Assembly (NCBI RefSeq): GCF_026153295.1
Contig: NZ_CP110615.1
Span: 1,736,001-1,800,000 of the forward strand
Source of the DNA: Rhodococcus antarcticus
GTDB lineage: Bacteria; Actinomycetota; Actinomycetes; Mycobacteriales; Mycobacteriaceae
DNA length: 64,000 nt
Reading direction: 5' to 3'
Below the pieces are notes generated by a model, which saw nothing but the letters and a program-made list of their open reading frames with translations, had not been told where the DNA came from and made no database searches. Below are positions 49,084 to 57,812 of this stretch, in pieces (the stretch's first letter is position 1; each line of letters begins with the position of its first letter). The position numbers and the translations under genes were made by a program.

Positions 49084-49560
49084 ATGAGCACCCAGCCCAC
49101 CCCCGCCAACGAGCCGGGCCGCGTCGTCGTGGGGGTGGACGGCTCACCCTCCTCGCTGGCGGCGCTGCGCTGGGCCGCCCGGGTCGGCGGGGCGCTCGGA
49201 CTCGAGCTCGACGCCGTCACGTCCTGGGAGTTCCCGGCGAGCTACGGGATGGCCGGCGGGATCGGTGGCTGGGACCCCGAGGTGGACGCCGGAGCCATCC
49301 TCGCGAGCGCCGTGGACACCGCCTTCGGCGGTCCGGGCCCGGCGGGTCTGCGCACCCACGTCCGCCGCGGCCGTCCCGCGCCCGTGCTCATAGCGGCCAG
49401 CCACCACGCCGAGCTGCTCGTGGTCGGCAGCCGCGGTCACGGTGGGTTCGCGGGCCTGCTGCTGGGCTCGGTCAGCGCGCAGTGCGCCGAGCACTCCGCG
49501 TGCCCGGTGGTCGTGGTGCACGGGGACGAGACCGACGCGGCGGGACCGGCGCCGCGGTGA
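49084..49560 (+). CDS. Universal stress protein, single domain
   Basis: A 158-residue USP with a complete nucleotide loop: VVVGVDGSPSSLAALRWAARV at the start and LLVVGSRGHGGFAGLLLGSVSAQCAEHSACPVVVVHG, giving GxxGxxxxxxxxxG(S). It should bind ATP. ATG 49084 has AGGAG seven bases upstream. The following Acg-like gene is on the same strand 160 bases on, with a separate box overlapping this gene's stop codon. Confidence 0.9.
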   Translation: MSTQPTPANEPGRVVVGVDGSPSSLAALRWAARVGGALGLELDAVTSWEFPASYGMAGGIGGWDPEVDAGAILASAVDTAFGGPGPAGLRTHVRRGRPAPVLIAASHHAELLVVGSRGHGGFAGLLLGSVSAQCAEHSACPVVVVHGDETDAAGPAPR

Positions 49561-49571
49561 CCTTCGCCCCT
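49557..49571 (+). promoter_or_regulatory. DosR-like box 8 (GTGACCTTCGCCCCT)
   Basis: One mismatch to box 10 (which precedes the other Acg-like gene). It overlaps the stop codon of the USP and ends 150 bases before the Acg-like start. Confidence 0.55.
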
Positions 49572-49720
49572 ACCGTGAGCCCTCACGACCGGTGGACGAT
49601 CGGAGGTGACCGAGCACGACGGTCCGTGCGCGCGGTGGGGGTTCAGCAGCGAGCCGTCCGCCGCGCCGTGCGTCACGGCGTCCTGCCCGACGGACGGACC
49701 GACGAGCAGAGGAGCACGCC

Positions 49721-50692
49721 GTGATCGACGAGCTGATCGACCGCAACACCCTGCACGCCGCCCTCGAGCTGGCATGCCGCGCACCGTCGGTGCACAACAC
49801 CCAACCCTGGACCTGGGAGCTGACCGACCACAGCATCTCCCTGCACGCCGACCTGCACCGCTGGCTGCCGGCCACCGATCCCGACGGGCGCGACCTCGTG
49901 GTCAGCTGCGGAGCAGCGCTGCACCACCTCGTGGTCGCCCTCGCCTCGGTCGGGGTGCGCGCCTCGGTGCACCGGCTGCCGAACCCCGACGAGCCCGACC
50001 ACCTCGCGTCGGTGGAGCTGCGCCACGGCCGCGGCACCGACGAGGAAGTGGTGCGGGGTGCCGATGTGGGCCGGCGGTGCAGCGACCGCCGTCCGTTCCG
50101 CGCGTGGCCGGTGCCGGCGGAGACGCTGGCCGCGCTGCGGGAGGCCGCCGAGAACCAGGGGGCTCTGGTCCGCGTGCTGGGACGCACCGGGGACCGGACG
50201 CGGATGCTGGCCGATGCCCGCGCCGCCGACGTCGCCCAGGCCGCCACCCCCGGCTACGAGGGCGAGCTGGCGCTGTGGAGCGGTCGGACCGCGGACTCAG
50301 AGGGCGTGCCCGCGGCCAACCTCACCGGGACGTCGGGGCACCCCCACGGGGTCGGTCGTCGGTTCGCGGCAGGAACCCTGCAGGACACCGAGCACGACGT
50401 CGACGGGGCAGAGCTGCTGGTCATCGGCACCAGCTCCGACGACCGCCTCGCCCAGCTCCGGGCGGGCGAGGCCCTGAGCGCCGTCCTGCTCGCCGCCACC
50501 CACGCCGGCCTCGCCTCCTGCCCCCTCAGCCAGGTGCTCGAGGTCCCGACGACCCGACGAGCGCTGCGCGACGGTGTCCTCGGCGGCAGCGTCGAACCGC
50601 AGGTGGTCGTCCGGGTGGGCTGGGCCAGCAGCGGTCCGGAGCTCCCGACCACCCCCCGCCGGCCCCTCCACGAGGTGCTGACCACGGTCTGA
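49721..50692 (+). CDS. Acg-like nitroreductase-fold protein
   Basis: A 323-residue protein of the family containing mycobacterial Acg (Rv2032) and Rv3131. ACRAPSVHNTQPWTWEL is the family's hallmark; LVVSCGAALHHLVVALASVGV and LRAGEALSAVLLAATHAGLASCPLSQVLEVP follow. Two degenerate nitroreductase halves are present. Acg binds FMN but lacks classical reductase activity and is proposed to sequester flavin under hypoxia. GTG 49721 is preceded by GAGGAG. A second paralogue lies at 56602-57567. Confidence 0.87.
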   Translation: MIDELIDRNTLHAALELACRAPSVHNTQPWTWELTDHSISLHADLHRWLPATDPDGRDLVVSCGAALHHLVVALASVGVRASVHRLPNPDEPDHLASVELRHGRGTDEEVVRGADVGRRCSDRRPFRAWPVPAETLAALREAAENQGALVRVLGRTGDRTRMLADARAADVAQAATPGYEGELALWSGRTADSEGVPAANLTGTSGHPHGVGRRFAAGTLQDTEHDVDGAELLVIGTSSDDRLAQLRAGEALSAVLLAATHAGLASCPLSQVLEVPTTRRALRDGVLGGSVEPQVVVRVGWASSGPELPTTPRRPLHEVLTTV

Positions 50693-50769
50693 GCCGCGCT
50701 CCCCGGACGTCACGGCCGTCGGGGGGCTCCTTCCTCGCGGCGGGTGGGCTCTCGGTCCGAGCTTCGTGG

Positions 50770-50910
50770 TCCCGTGCAGGGTCGCCAGGCGCCGGGTGAG
50801 CTCACCTCGTCGATCTCGCCGCGGGCCAGCCGCTCGGCGAGCACCTGCTGCGCGGAGCGGTTGGGCGGGGACCGGTGCCCCGGTGCGGCTGCCGCAGGAG
50901 CATGGTGATC
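50770..50910 (-). pseudogene. Fragment of a SHOCT-domain gene
   Basis: On the minus strand, AQQVLAERLARGEIDE is the first half of a SHOCT domain (a short C-terminal oligomerisation motif, normally continuing EEYRRRLAAL). Immediately after, the frame is broken: a different frame continues ELTRRLATLHG. Upstream sequence (ITMLLRQPHRGTGPRP) keeps little resemblance to a membrane anchor. I read it as a degraded SHOCT protein gene; extent is approximate. Confidence 0.55.
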
Positions 50911-50930
50911 CCGGCGATCACCGGCGCCCA

Positions 50931-51103
50931 GCCGACGTCGTGCTCAACGACGCCGACGTCACGTTCCTGACCGACACGGACCCGCACCACGCGCAGGCCG
51001 TGGACGTGTCCGGGACACCGACGTGAAGGCCCTCGCCACGTCCGTCGTCGCCGCCCAGAACGCGGAGGTCGCGACGATGAACCGCCTGCTCGCCCAGCTC
51101 TGA
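50931..51103 (+). pseudogene. Broken DUF305-domain gene
   Basis: Frame one reads LNDADVTFLTDTDPHHAQAVDVS, then runs into a stop at 51023. A second frame gives RDTDVKALATSVVAAQNAEVATMNRLLAQL and a stop at 51101. These are the two halves of a DUF305 domain (HNDADVxFLTxMIPHHAQA and DTDVKALAxxIxxAQxxEIxxM), with the middle helix deleted, the frame shifted and no N-terminus or start. DUF305 proteins are secreted or membrane-anchored and often copper-linked. A non-functional relic beside the SHOCT fragment. Confidence 0.82.
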
Positions 51104-51129
51104 GCCGCCGCGCGGGAACGCGCCCCGTC

Positions 51130-51579
51130 TCAGCCCCACCAGCCGCTGCACGCCTCCCCCACACCGAGCAGGGGCCTGGCCGTCACCCGGCGCCCGGTGA
51201 CGTCCTCGGCGCACACGGCCAGCACCTGGTTCTTCAGTCCCGGAGCCCAGGGGTGGGGCGCGGCGCCGTCCGCGGACTCCACCACGGGATCGAGCAGCCG
51301 AGCCGTCCCCGTCACGGTCACCGACCACCCCGTGCGGTTGACCTCGTCCATCGCGCTGACACCGATGGTCATCACCAGTCCGTTCTCGGCCGCCAGCACC
51401 GCCTCACCAGGACCCGTGCGCACCAGCACGTCCTCGCCGTGCAGCGCCACGTTGACCAGCGTCATCCGCGGTCGCAGCGGTGTGCTGAACACCAACCACC
51501 CCGTCGGCGCGCCGGCGAGCATGCGCAGGCACTCCGCCCTCGTCAGGACCTCGAGGCCTGGCACCGTCTCGGTCGTCAT
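51130..51579 (-). CDS. PPOX-class flavin-binding protein
   Basis: A 149-residue split-barrel protein (LTRAECLRMLAGAPTGWLVFSTPLRPRMTLVNVALHGEDVLVRTG; VTGTARLLDPV), of the pyridoxamine-oxidase-like group frequent in DosR regulons. The end CAEDVTGRRVTARPLL is typical. ATG 51579 is 12 bases after the slipin stop, so it is the third gene of the BON-slipin-PPOX transcript from 53159. Confidence 0.82.
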   Translation of the reverse strand: MTTETVPGLEVLTRAECLRMLAGAPTGWLVFSTPLRPRMTLVNVALHGEDVLVRTGPGEAVLAAENGLVMTIGVSAMDEVNRTGWSVTVTGTARLLDPVVESADGAAPHPWAPGLKNQVLAVCAEDVTGRRVTARPLLGVGEACSGWWG

Positions 51580-51591
51580 CGTCTCTCCTCC

Positions 51592-52476
51592 TCAGAACTT
51601 CCCGAGCTCCGCGAGCCGGATCGGCTCGTGGAGGTGCCCGTTGTCGTGCGTCCCTGTCTCCGGCACCACCGGTGCGGCCGGGGTCACCGGGAGCGCAGCC
51701 ACCGCGGCCGCCGTCTCGTGGGTCAGGAAGGTGCCGAGCTCGGCGATGGTGCTCATCAGCGGGGCGGGGAACACGACGGTGGTGTTCTTGTCGACGCCGA
51801 TCTCGACCAGGGACTGCAGGGTGCGCAGCTGCAGGGCCAGCGGGTGGGCCGCCATGATGTCGGAGGCGTCGCCCAGGGCCGCGGCGGCGAGGTGCTCGCC
51901 CTCGGCGCTGATGATCTTGGCGCGCTTCTCCCGCTCGGCCTCGGCCTGGCGCGCCATGGCGCGCTTCATGCTGTCGGGCAGCTGGATGTCCTTGAGCTCC
52001 ACCAAGGTCACCTCGACGCCCCACTCGACGGTGGCGACGTCGAGGATCTGCCGGATGTCGGTGTTGATGCGGTCGGTCTCGGACAGGGTCTCGTCCAGGG
52101 TGTGCTGGCCGACGACCTTGCGCAGCGTGGTCTGGGCGATCTGGTCGATGGCGGAGTAGACGTTCTCGATGGCGACCACGGACTTCACGGCGTCGACGAC
52201 GCGGAAGTAGGCGACGGCGGAGACGTCGACGCTCACGTTGTCCCGGGTGATGATCCCCTGGGACTGGATGGGCATGGTGACGATCCGCAGCGAGACACGG
52301 TGCAGCACGTCGACGAACGGGATCATGATCCGCAGCCCGGGGTCGCGCTCGCCGATGACGCGGCCGAGCCGGAACAACACGCCCTGCTCGTACTGCTGGA
52401 CGATCCGCACGGCCAGCGCCAGGCCGACGAGGACCACCACGAGCACCACCGCGAGGACGGCGAGCACGGTGGTCAT
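51592..52476 (-). CDS. SPFH-domain slipin (stomatin-like) membrane protein
   Basis: A 294-residue protein. One N-terminal transmembrane segment ([22 protein letters not shown]) precedes an SPFH/band-7 domain ([77 protein letters not shown]). A helical tail has the usual [18 protein letters not shown]. Slipins organise membrane microdomains and often pair with NfeD-type proteases; none is here. ATG 52476 overlaps the stop of the BON gene by one base. Confidence 0.92.
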   Translation of the reverse strand: MTTVLAVLAVVLVVVLVGLALAVRIVQQYEQGVLFRLGRVIGERDPGLRIMIPFVDVLHRVSLRIVTMPIQSQGIITRDNVSVDVSAVAYFRVVDAVKSVVAIENVYSAIDQIAQTTLRKVVGQHTLDETLSETDRINTDIRQILDVATVEWGVEVTLVELKDIQLPDSMKRAMARQAEAEREKRAKIISAEGEHLAAAALGDASDIMAAHPLALQLRTLQSLVEIGVDKNTTVVFPAPLMSTIAELGTFLTHETAAAVAALPVTPAAPVVPETGTHDNGHLHEPIRLAELGKF

Positions 52477-53159
52477 CAGCGCTCGACGTGCAGGTGGTCG
52501 GTGACCCCGAGGACGCCAGGAGCCGACCAGCACGCCTGCTCGGCCTGGCGGCGCTCGCCCCAGGAGCGCACGGTGCCGGTGAGGGTGACCATGCCGGCGG
52601 AGTCCGCGGTGACGGTGACGGTGCGGCCGTCCACCTGGGCGTTGCGCACGAGGGCCTCGCCGATCTCGGCCCGGATGCCGGCCGTCGCGATCCCCGGGCT
52701 GATGGTGATGAGGTTGAACACGTCGCGCACACCCTTGAGGTAGTGCACGGCGCGGCCGGCCGCCACCCGCTGGTACTGCCAGGTGACGGCTCCGCTCAGG
52801 GTCACCACGTGGTCGTGCACGGCCACCCGCACGGTGGGCGGGACGTTGACGGCCCGCTCGATCGCCTCGCCCGCCTCCCGGGCCACGTCGGTGTCGTTGG
52901 CCGCGCCGGAGGTGGTGCGCACGGTCATCTGGTCGGCCACGCCGTTCGCGCCGCGGACCCGCTGGGCGGCCTTCACCGCGAGCCGCTTCTCGGGGAAGCT
53001 GCCGACCTCCCCGGAGAGCGTGACGGCGCCCTCGGACGCCGCGACCCCGATGTGGGTGGCGTCGACGTCCTTGACCCAGATCAGCTCGGAGACGACGGCC
53101 GCCTGCAGCTCGGCGTCGGTGGGGACGGGAGGGGAGGTGGACTGCGCGGCGGTGGTCAT
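52476..53159 (-). CDS. Triple BON-domain protein
   Basis: A 227-residue protein with three BON repeats: at about 18-80 ([31 protein letters not shown]), 90-155 ([28 protein letters not shown]) and 160-225 ([33 protein letters not shown]). BON domains bind phospholipids or associate with membranes and are common in stress proteins. No signal peptide is seen, so it is probably cytosolic. It leads the BON-slipin-PPOX operon. DosR-like box 9 lies 35 bases before its ATG. A truncated copy is at 40876-41073. Confidence 0.88.
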   Translation of the reverse strand: MTTAAQSTSPPVPTDAELQAAVVSELIWVKDVDATHIGVAASEGAVTLSGEVGSFPEKRLAVKAAQRVRGANGVADQMTVRTTSGAANDTDVAREAGEAIERAVNVPPTVRVAVHDHVVTLSGAVTWQYQRVAAGRAVHYLKGVRDVFNLITISPGIATAGIRAEIGEALVRNAQVDGRTVTVTADSAGMVTLTGTVRSWGERRQAEQACWSAPGVLGVTDHLHVER

Positions 53160-53193
53160 GGGTCGAGCCTGCTCGGCACGCCCGGTGTGCAGC

Positions 53194-53208
53194 AGGGCCC
53201 AAGGTCCC
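53194..53208 (-). promoter_or_regulatory. DosR-like box 9 (GGGACCTTGGGCCCT)
   Basis: Identical to box 3 and with the same 35-base distance to the start codon of the BON gene. A related but weaker sequence on the plus strand (GGGTCCTGGGCCTCC, about 53217-53231) points toward the USP gene at 53341. Confidence 0.7.
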
Positions 53209-53225
53209 GTGCCAGGGGGTCCTGG

Positions 53226-53320
53226 GCCTCCCCCGCGGTGCGGGCCGTTCGCCTCCCCCGCGGTGCGGGCCGTTCGCCTCCCCCGCGGTGCGGGCCGTTC
53301 GCCTCTGCCGCGGGGCCGTC
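53226..53320. repeat. 25-bp tandem repeat between BON and USP genes
   Basis: Three exact copies of a 25-base unit (GCCTCCCCCGCGG then TGCGGGCCGTTC) at 53226-53250, 53251-53275 and 53276-53300, and a decayed fourth copy to about 53320. It is non-coding and sits directly between two divergent promoters, 20 bases upstream of the USP start. Each unit carries a CCGCGG palindrome and a GGGCC step. Confidence 0.92.
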
Positions 53321-53340
53321 GCCGCGCCCAGGCTCGGTGC

Positions 53341-54216
53341 GTGACGAGCACAGAGCAGGACCGGGCCGTGGTGGTGGGCGTCGACGGCGCGGAGAGCGCG
53401 GACCTGGCGGTGCACTGGGGTGCGGCCGAGGCCGTCCGGCGCGAGGTGCCGCTCCGGCTGGTCACGGCCTTCCCCTGGCGGCCGGGCGAGAGCGGGCACC
53501 TGCAGCACGGTGACGCCTACCGCCGTGAGCTTCTGCACGAGCGTGAGCTCCACCTCGCCCGGGTCGCGCAGGAGGTGGGCGAGGTCGTCCCCGACGTGGA
53601 CGTGAGCCACCGGGTGGTGGTGGGCGAGCCGATCGCCGTCCTCGGGGCGGAGTCCCGCCGGGCGGGGACGCTCGTGATCGGCGACCGTGGGCTCGGCGCC
53701 CTGGCCGGGGTGCTGGTGGGTTCGAGCGCGGTGGCCCTGGCCCGGGGTGCGGGCTGCCCGGTGGTCGTGGTGCGGGGCGACGGTGCTCCGGCGGCCGACC
53801 TGCCCGTGGTGGTCGGCGTGGACGGCACCCCGACCAGCGAGGACGCGCTGGCCTTCGCCTTCGACGCCGCCTCCTCCCGCCGGGTGCCGCTGGTGGCCGT
53901 GCACGCGTGGTGGGCGGACCTCCACCCCACGCTGCAGCGGCAGTCGGACCTGCGCGCGACCCTGGAGACCGAGGGGGAGCTGCTCGCCGAGCGGCTGGCG
54001 GGGTGGTCGGAAAAGTACCCCGCGGTGACCGTCTCGCGCGTGCTGTCGCGACGGCCCGCCACCGAGGTCCTGCTGGCCCAGGGCGCCCACGCCCAGCTCG
54101 TGGTGGTCGGCTGCGGCGGCCGGGGTGCGCTGGCCGGCCTGGTGCTGGGCTCGGTGAGCCAGGCGCTGCTGCACCACTGCGCGTGTCCCGTCGCCGTGGT
54201 CCGGCCCAGGGGCTGA
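53341..54216 (+). CDS. Tandem-domain universal stress protein
   Basis: A 291-residue protein with two USP domains. Domain 1 starts [22 protein letters not shown] and ends [23 protein letters not shown]. Domain 2 starts [22 protein letters not shown] and ends [37 protein letters not shown]. Both ATP loops (GxxGxxxxxxxxxGS) look functional. GTG 53341. The last 24 bases including the stop are duplicated directly downstream (54193-54216 and 54217-54240). Confidence 0.92.
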   Translation: MTSTEQDRAVVVGVDGAESADLAVHWGAAEAVRREVPLRLVTAFPWRPGESGHLQHGDAYRRELLHERELHLARVAQEVGEVVPDVDVSHRVVVGEPIAVLGAESRRAGTLVIGDRGLGALAGVLVGSSAVALARGAGCPVVVVRGDGAPAADLPVVVGVDGTPTSEDALAFAFDAASSRRVPLVAVHAWWADLHPTLQRQSDLRATLETEGELLAERLAGWSEKYPAVTVSRVLSRRPATEVLLAQGAHAQLVVVGCGGRGALAGLVLGSVSQALLHHCACPVAVVRPRG

Positions 54217-54240
54217 GCCGTGGTCCGGCCCAGGGGCTGA
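54193..54240. repeat. 24-bp tandem duplication over the USP stop codon
   Basis: GCCGTGGTCCGGCCCAGG followed by GGCTGA occurs twice in perfect tandem at 54193-54216 and 54217-54240. The first copy encodes AVVRPRG-stop. The second copy repeats the same codons after the stop, in frame, so it does not alter the protein but shows a recent slippage-type duplication. Confidence 0.95.
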
Positions 54241-54245
54241 GCCGT

Positions 54246-54917
54246 TCAGGTCCGCCGCAGGTCCGCCCCGTAGACGGCGGCCTGCGTGCGGCGCTGCATG
54301 CCGAGCTTGGCGAAAAGCCCCGACACGTAGTTCTTGACGGTCTTCTCCGACAGGAACAGGGCGCTGCCGATCTCGCGGTTGGTGAGGCCGTCGGCGATGA
54401 GGTTGAGCACCTCCCGCTCGCGGTCGGTCAGGGAGGCGAGGCGGGGATCGCTGGGCTCGCCCTCGCGCAGCCGGGTGAGCAGCCGCTCGGTGACGGCAGG
54501 GTCCAGCAGGGACTTGCCCGCGGCCACCTGGCGGATCGCGTCCACCAGCGAGGTCCCGCGGATCTCCTTGAGCAGGTAGCCCGCGGCGCCGGCCATCACG
54601 GCGGCGAAGATCGCGTCGTCGTCGTCGTAGGAGGTGAGGATGAGGCAGCGCACCGCCGGGGCGGAGGCACGCAGGTCCCGGCACACGTCGATGCCGGAGC
54701 CGTCGGGCAGGCGGGCGTCCAGCAGCGCGACGTCCGGCTGTGCGGCGGGGATGCGGCGGACGGCCTCGGCCGCGGTCGCCGCCTCCCCCACGATGGTGAT
54801 GCCAGGTTCCTCGGTGAGCAGGTCTGCGATGCCGCGGCGCACCATCTCGTGGTCGTCGAGGAGGAAGACGCCGATGGTCTTCTCGGTGGCGGCGGTCAGG
54901 CGAGCGGGATCGTCCAC
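54246..54917 (-). CDS. DosR/DevR-like response regulator
   Basis: A 223-residue NarL-type regulator. The receiver has the acidic pair in [11 protein letters not shown], phosphoacceptor Asp67 ([15 protein letters not shown]), the Thr/Ser in [11 protein letters not shown] and the Lys in YLLKEIRG. The LuxR HTH is [58 protein letters not shown] 54917 overlaps the 3' end of the kinase gene by 22 bases. It should be phosphorylated by the adjacent kinase and bind the GGGACCTT-type boxes. Overall layout and HTH match mycobacterial DosR (217 residues). Confidence 0.92.
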   Translation of the reverse strand: MDDPARLTAATEKTIGVFLLDDHEMVRRGIADLLTEEPGITIVGEAATAAEAVRRIPAAQPDVALLDARLPDGSGIDVCRDLRASAPAVRCLILTSYDDDDAIFAAVMAGAAGYLLKEIRGTSLVDAIRQVAAGKSLLDPAVTERLLTRLREGEPSDPRLASLTDREREVLNLIADGLTNREIGSALFLSEKTVKNYVSGLFAKLGMQRRTQAAVYGADLRRT

Positions 54918-56605
54918 GTCAGCCGGGTCCCTTCGTGGTGCGGTCGGGTGGGGGTCTCGGTGCCGGGCTCCAGCAGGAGGGTGCCGCCGTGCTGCTCGGC
55001 GCGACACCGCAGGTTGGCCAGACCGCTGCGGCGGGTCGCACCGCCGAGCCCGGTGCCGTCGTCGAGCACCACGAGGCTGAGCCTGGTGGTGCTGGCGAGC
55101 AGGTCGACCTCGACGTGCTCGGCGCCGGCGTGCCGGGCGGCGTTGGTGAGGGCCTCCCGGAGCACGGCGACGAGGTCGTCGACCACCGGCTCGGGGACCA
55201 CGGCGTCGATCGGCCCCCGGAAGCGCAGGTGCGGCTCGCACCCCAGCAGCGGGCCCACCTCGGCCGCCACGGTCAGCAGGCGGGTGCGCACCGTGCTCGT
55301 CGCCGGCCCGAGCGAGCCGCGCAGCGCGAAGATGGACGTGCGGGTCTGCCGGATGGTGTCGTCGATGTCGGTGACCACGCGGTGCAGCCGCTGGGCCCGG
55401 GGGTCGTCGTCGAGGCCGGAGGCGACGCTCTGCACGGTGAGCCCCAGGGCGAACAGTCGCTGGATGACGTGGTCGTGCAGGTCCCGGGCGATCCGGTCAC
55501 GGTCGGTGAGCAGCGCGATGCGCTGCTGGTCGGTGCGGGCATCGGCGAGCTCGAGGGCCACGGCGGCGTGGTCGGCGAAGGTGCTGGCCATCTCGAGGTC
55601 CGCGGGGGTGAACAGGTGCCGACCGCGGCGCCGTCCGATGGACAGCACGCCCCGTGCCCGGGCCGGTCCCCCGAGCGGCAGGCACATGCCCGGCCCGACG
55701 GTCACCGCGTCGACCACCTGGGCGGTGAAGCGCTCGTCGGTCTGGGCGTCCTCCACCAGCACGGGCGCCCCGGACTCCAGCGTCAGTCCCACCACGCTGC
55801 CCTCCAGAGGGAACGTGCGGGCGGTCAGCTCGGCGGCGCCGTCCCCTGCGGCCACCTCGATGATGACCCGCCGCCCGTCGGGGGTCGGCAGCAGCACGGT
55901 GACCACGTCCGCGTCGGCGATGTCCCGCGCGAGCCGGGCGATGACCTCCAGCGGGTCCTCCCCGTCCACCGAGAGGAGCTGACGGGTCACCTCGGTGGAC
56001 GCCTGCAGCCAGGCCTGGCGGCGCTGGGCGTCGGCGTAGAGCCGCGCGTTCTCGATGGCCACCCCGGCGGTGGCCGCGAGCGCGGAGACCAGCTCGGTGT
56101 CCTCGGCGGTGAAGTCCCCGTCCAAGCGCTCGGCCAGGTAGAGGTGGCCGAAGACGACGTCGCGGACCCGGACGGGCACCCCGAGGAACGTGCTCATCGG
56201 CGGGTGGTGCTCCGGGAAGCCCACCGAGCGGATGTCGTCGGACATCTCGTGCAGCCGGATCGGGCGCGGGTCGTCGATGAGGGCGCCGAGCAGTCCCTTC
56301 CCCTCCGGCAGGTGACCGATCCGCGCGACGGTGGCCTCGTCCATGCCGACGGTGACGAACTCCGCCAGCCCGCCGGACGCGTCGAGCACGCCCAGGGCGC
56401 CGTACCGGGCCTGCGAGAGCTCGCAGGCGGCCGCGACCACGTGCCGCAGCAGCACCGGCAGGGACAGGTCGGCCACCACGGCCTGGTTGGCCTTGAGCAG
56501 GCCACGCAGCCGCCCCTGGGTGGCCTGCACGTCCTGGGCACGGTCGATCAGCTGCACCAGAAGCTCGTCGAGGCCGAGCTTGGACCCGTCTGCGGCCGCG
56601 GTCAC
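54896..56605 (-). CDS. DosS/DevS-like two-GAF sensor histidine kinase
   Basis: A 569-residue cytosolic kinase. GAF-A (about 50-190) contains [30 protein letters not shown]; in DosS this region holds the heme-ligand His, so His133 or His134 is the candidate. GAF-B spans about 205-355. The HisKA_3 box [19 protein letters not shown] puts the phospho-His at 377, and HATPase motifs [19 protein letters not shown] and LDDGTGLGG follow. It should respond to O2, NO, CO or redox. It lies between the Acg-like gene (upstream) and the DosR-like gene (downstream), all on one strand. Confidence 0.92.
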   Translation of the reverse strand: MTAAADGSKLGLDELLVQLIDRAQDVQATQGRLRGLLKANQAVVADLSLPVLLRHVVAAACELSQARYGALGVLDASGGLAEFVTVGMDEATVARIGHLPEGKGLLGALIDDPRPIRLHEMSDDIRSVGFPEHHPPMSTFLGVPVRVRDVVFGHLYLAERLDGDFTAEDTELVSALAATAGVAIENARLYADAQRRQAWLQASTEVTRQLLSVDGEDPLEVIARLARDIADADVVTVLLPTPDGRRVIIEVAAGDGAAELTARTFPLEGSVVGLTLESGAPVLVEDAQTDERFTAQVVDAVTVGPGMCLPLGGPARARGVLSIGRRRGRHLFTPADLEMASTFADHAAVALELADARTDQQRIALLTDRDRIARDLHDHVIQRLFALGLTVQSVASGLDDDPRAQRLHRVVTDIDDTIRQTRTSIFALRGSLGPATSTVRTRLLTVAAEVGPLLGCEPHLRFRGPIDAVVPEPVVDDLVAVLREALTNAARHAGAEHVEVDLLASTTRLSLVVLDDGTGLGGATRRSGLANLRCRAEQHGGTLLLEPGTETPTRPHHEGTRLTWTIPLA

Positions 56606-57567
56606 GCCGTCTCGCTCAGCACGTCGACGAGGCGGCGCCGACGCGTGGCGGGGACCTCACCGGCGCGGCCCACGCGCACCAGCGTCTGCGGGTGCATCAC
56701 CAGCCCGAGCCCGGCACGCAGCGCGGCGTTGGTCTCCGCCACCTCGATGACCTGCATGAGCGTGCTGGCCGCGAAGCCGGCGACCGTCAGCTCGAGCAGC
56801 ACCCGCTCCAGCGCCTCACCGGCGCGCAGCCACTCCAGCTGCGACTCGTGCCGCGTCCCCAGCACCATCAGCGCGCCGGTCGTCGGGTCGTCCTGGCCGG
56901 TCAGCAGACCCATCCCGCGGGTGTCGGGCCCTCGTCCGGTCCGGGGCGGCAGCGCCGAGACCGGTACACCGTCGGTGCGGCCGACGTCGCCGCCGGTCCA
57001 CGCCGCGAGCTCGTGGCGGTAGCCGGGCACCGCGTCCTGCACCTCGTCAGCCCGTCGGCTCAGCCGGGAGGCGGTCCGGCCCTGGGCCGCGTCCAGGACC
57101 CGGAGCTCGGCCCCCTCGTCCGCGGCCGCGCCCACCAGGCGCACCAGCAGGGCGGCGGGCGGCGGATCACCGGTGAACGGCGTCCGGGTGGTGCGGCGTG
57201 CGTCCACGGCGACGTCCAGCCGCGCCAGCGCGTCGGTGGACGGCGCGGACCCGGCCGGCGGCTCGTCGAGCAGCACGACCCGGGCGAGCAGGTCCGGGCG
57301 GGCGGGATCGGGCACCCGTTCCACCCGGCACGTCCGACCGGCCGCGGCGATGGCGACCTGGGCGTTGAGCAGGGCGCAGCCGCAGCTCATCAGCACCTGG
57401 CGGCCGTGCCCGTCGAGCACGGACAGTCGCCTGCTCCAGTCGGCGTGCACCTCGAGGCTGTCCGGCGTGAGGCGCAGGCGCCACGGCTGGGTGTTGTGCA
57501 CCGACGGCGCGCGCACCGCCTGCACGGCAGCGCGACGCAGCGCGGTGGTGCGGGCGAGCTGGGGCAC
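56602..57567 (-). CDS. Acg-like nitroreductase-fold protein (second paralogue)
   Basis: A 321-residue paralogue of 49721-50692: AVQAVRAPSVHNTQPWRLRLTPD is the family hallmark and LMSCGCALLNAQVAIAAAG, MVLGTRHESQLEWLRAGEALERVLLELTVAGFAAS follow. GTG 57567 has AGGAGG six bases upstream. It overlaps the kinase start by four bases, making an Acg-DosS-DosR operon, so this flavin-binding protein is made with the sensor system. DosR-like box 10 lies 75 bases upstream, which predicts autoregulation. Confidence 0.88.
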   Translation of the reverse strand: MPQLARTTALRRAAVQAVRAPSVHNTQPWRLRLTPDSLEVHADWSRRLSVLDGHGRQVLMSCGCALLNAQVAIAAAGRTCRVERVPDPARPDLLARVVLLDEPPAGSAPSTDALARLDVAVDARRTTRTPFTGDPPPAALLVRLVGAAADEGAELRVLDAAQGRTASRLSRRADEVQDAVPGYRHELAAWTGGDVGRTDGVPVSALPPRTGRGPDTRGMGLLTGQDDPTTGALMVLGTRHESQLEWLRAGEALERVLLELTVAGFAASTLMQVIEVAETNAALRAGLGLVMHPQTLVRVGRAGEVPATRRRRLVDVLSETA

Positions 57568-57641
57568 CGCGGCCCTCCTGTCGTCCTCGAGTGGTCGGGC
57601 ACGAGTGGGTCGAGTGTGCGCTCGCCCGGTCAGGCGCCGAC

Positions 57642-57656
57642 AGGGGCGAAGGTCCC
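57642..57656 (-). promoter_or_regulatory. DosR-like box 10 (GGGACCTTCGCCCCT)
   Basis: Reads toward the Acg-DosS-DosR operon, 75 bases before its first start codon. The first 14 bases are identical to box 5 and all but one to box 8. Placement supports feedback control of the two-component system. Confidence 0.65.
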
Positions 57657-57812
57657 GCCCCTGCGGTGGGACCTCCCTCCCGGCCGGCGGGACGAAGGAT
57701 CCCTGGTCCGGTCGGGCGCGCCCCCAGACAGTAGGCGTCACGGACACCCTCCCGAACCTGCTGGCCGCGGGCTCGCACCGCACCACCGTGCTGGTCGCCC
57801 GGTCACCAGGGA

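Noticed and set aside
54217-54240. Possible extension of the USP through its stop codon
   Set aside because: The 24-base tandem copy repeats the stop codon in frame, so read-through would only add eight residues; no sign of recoding.
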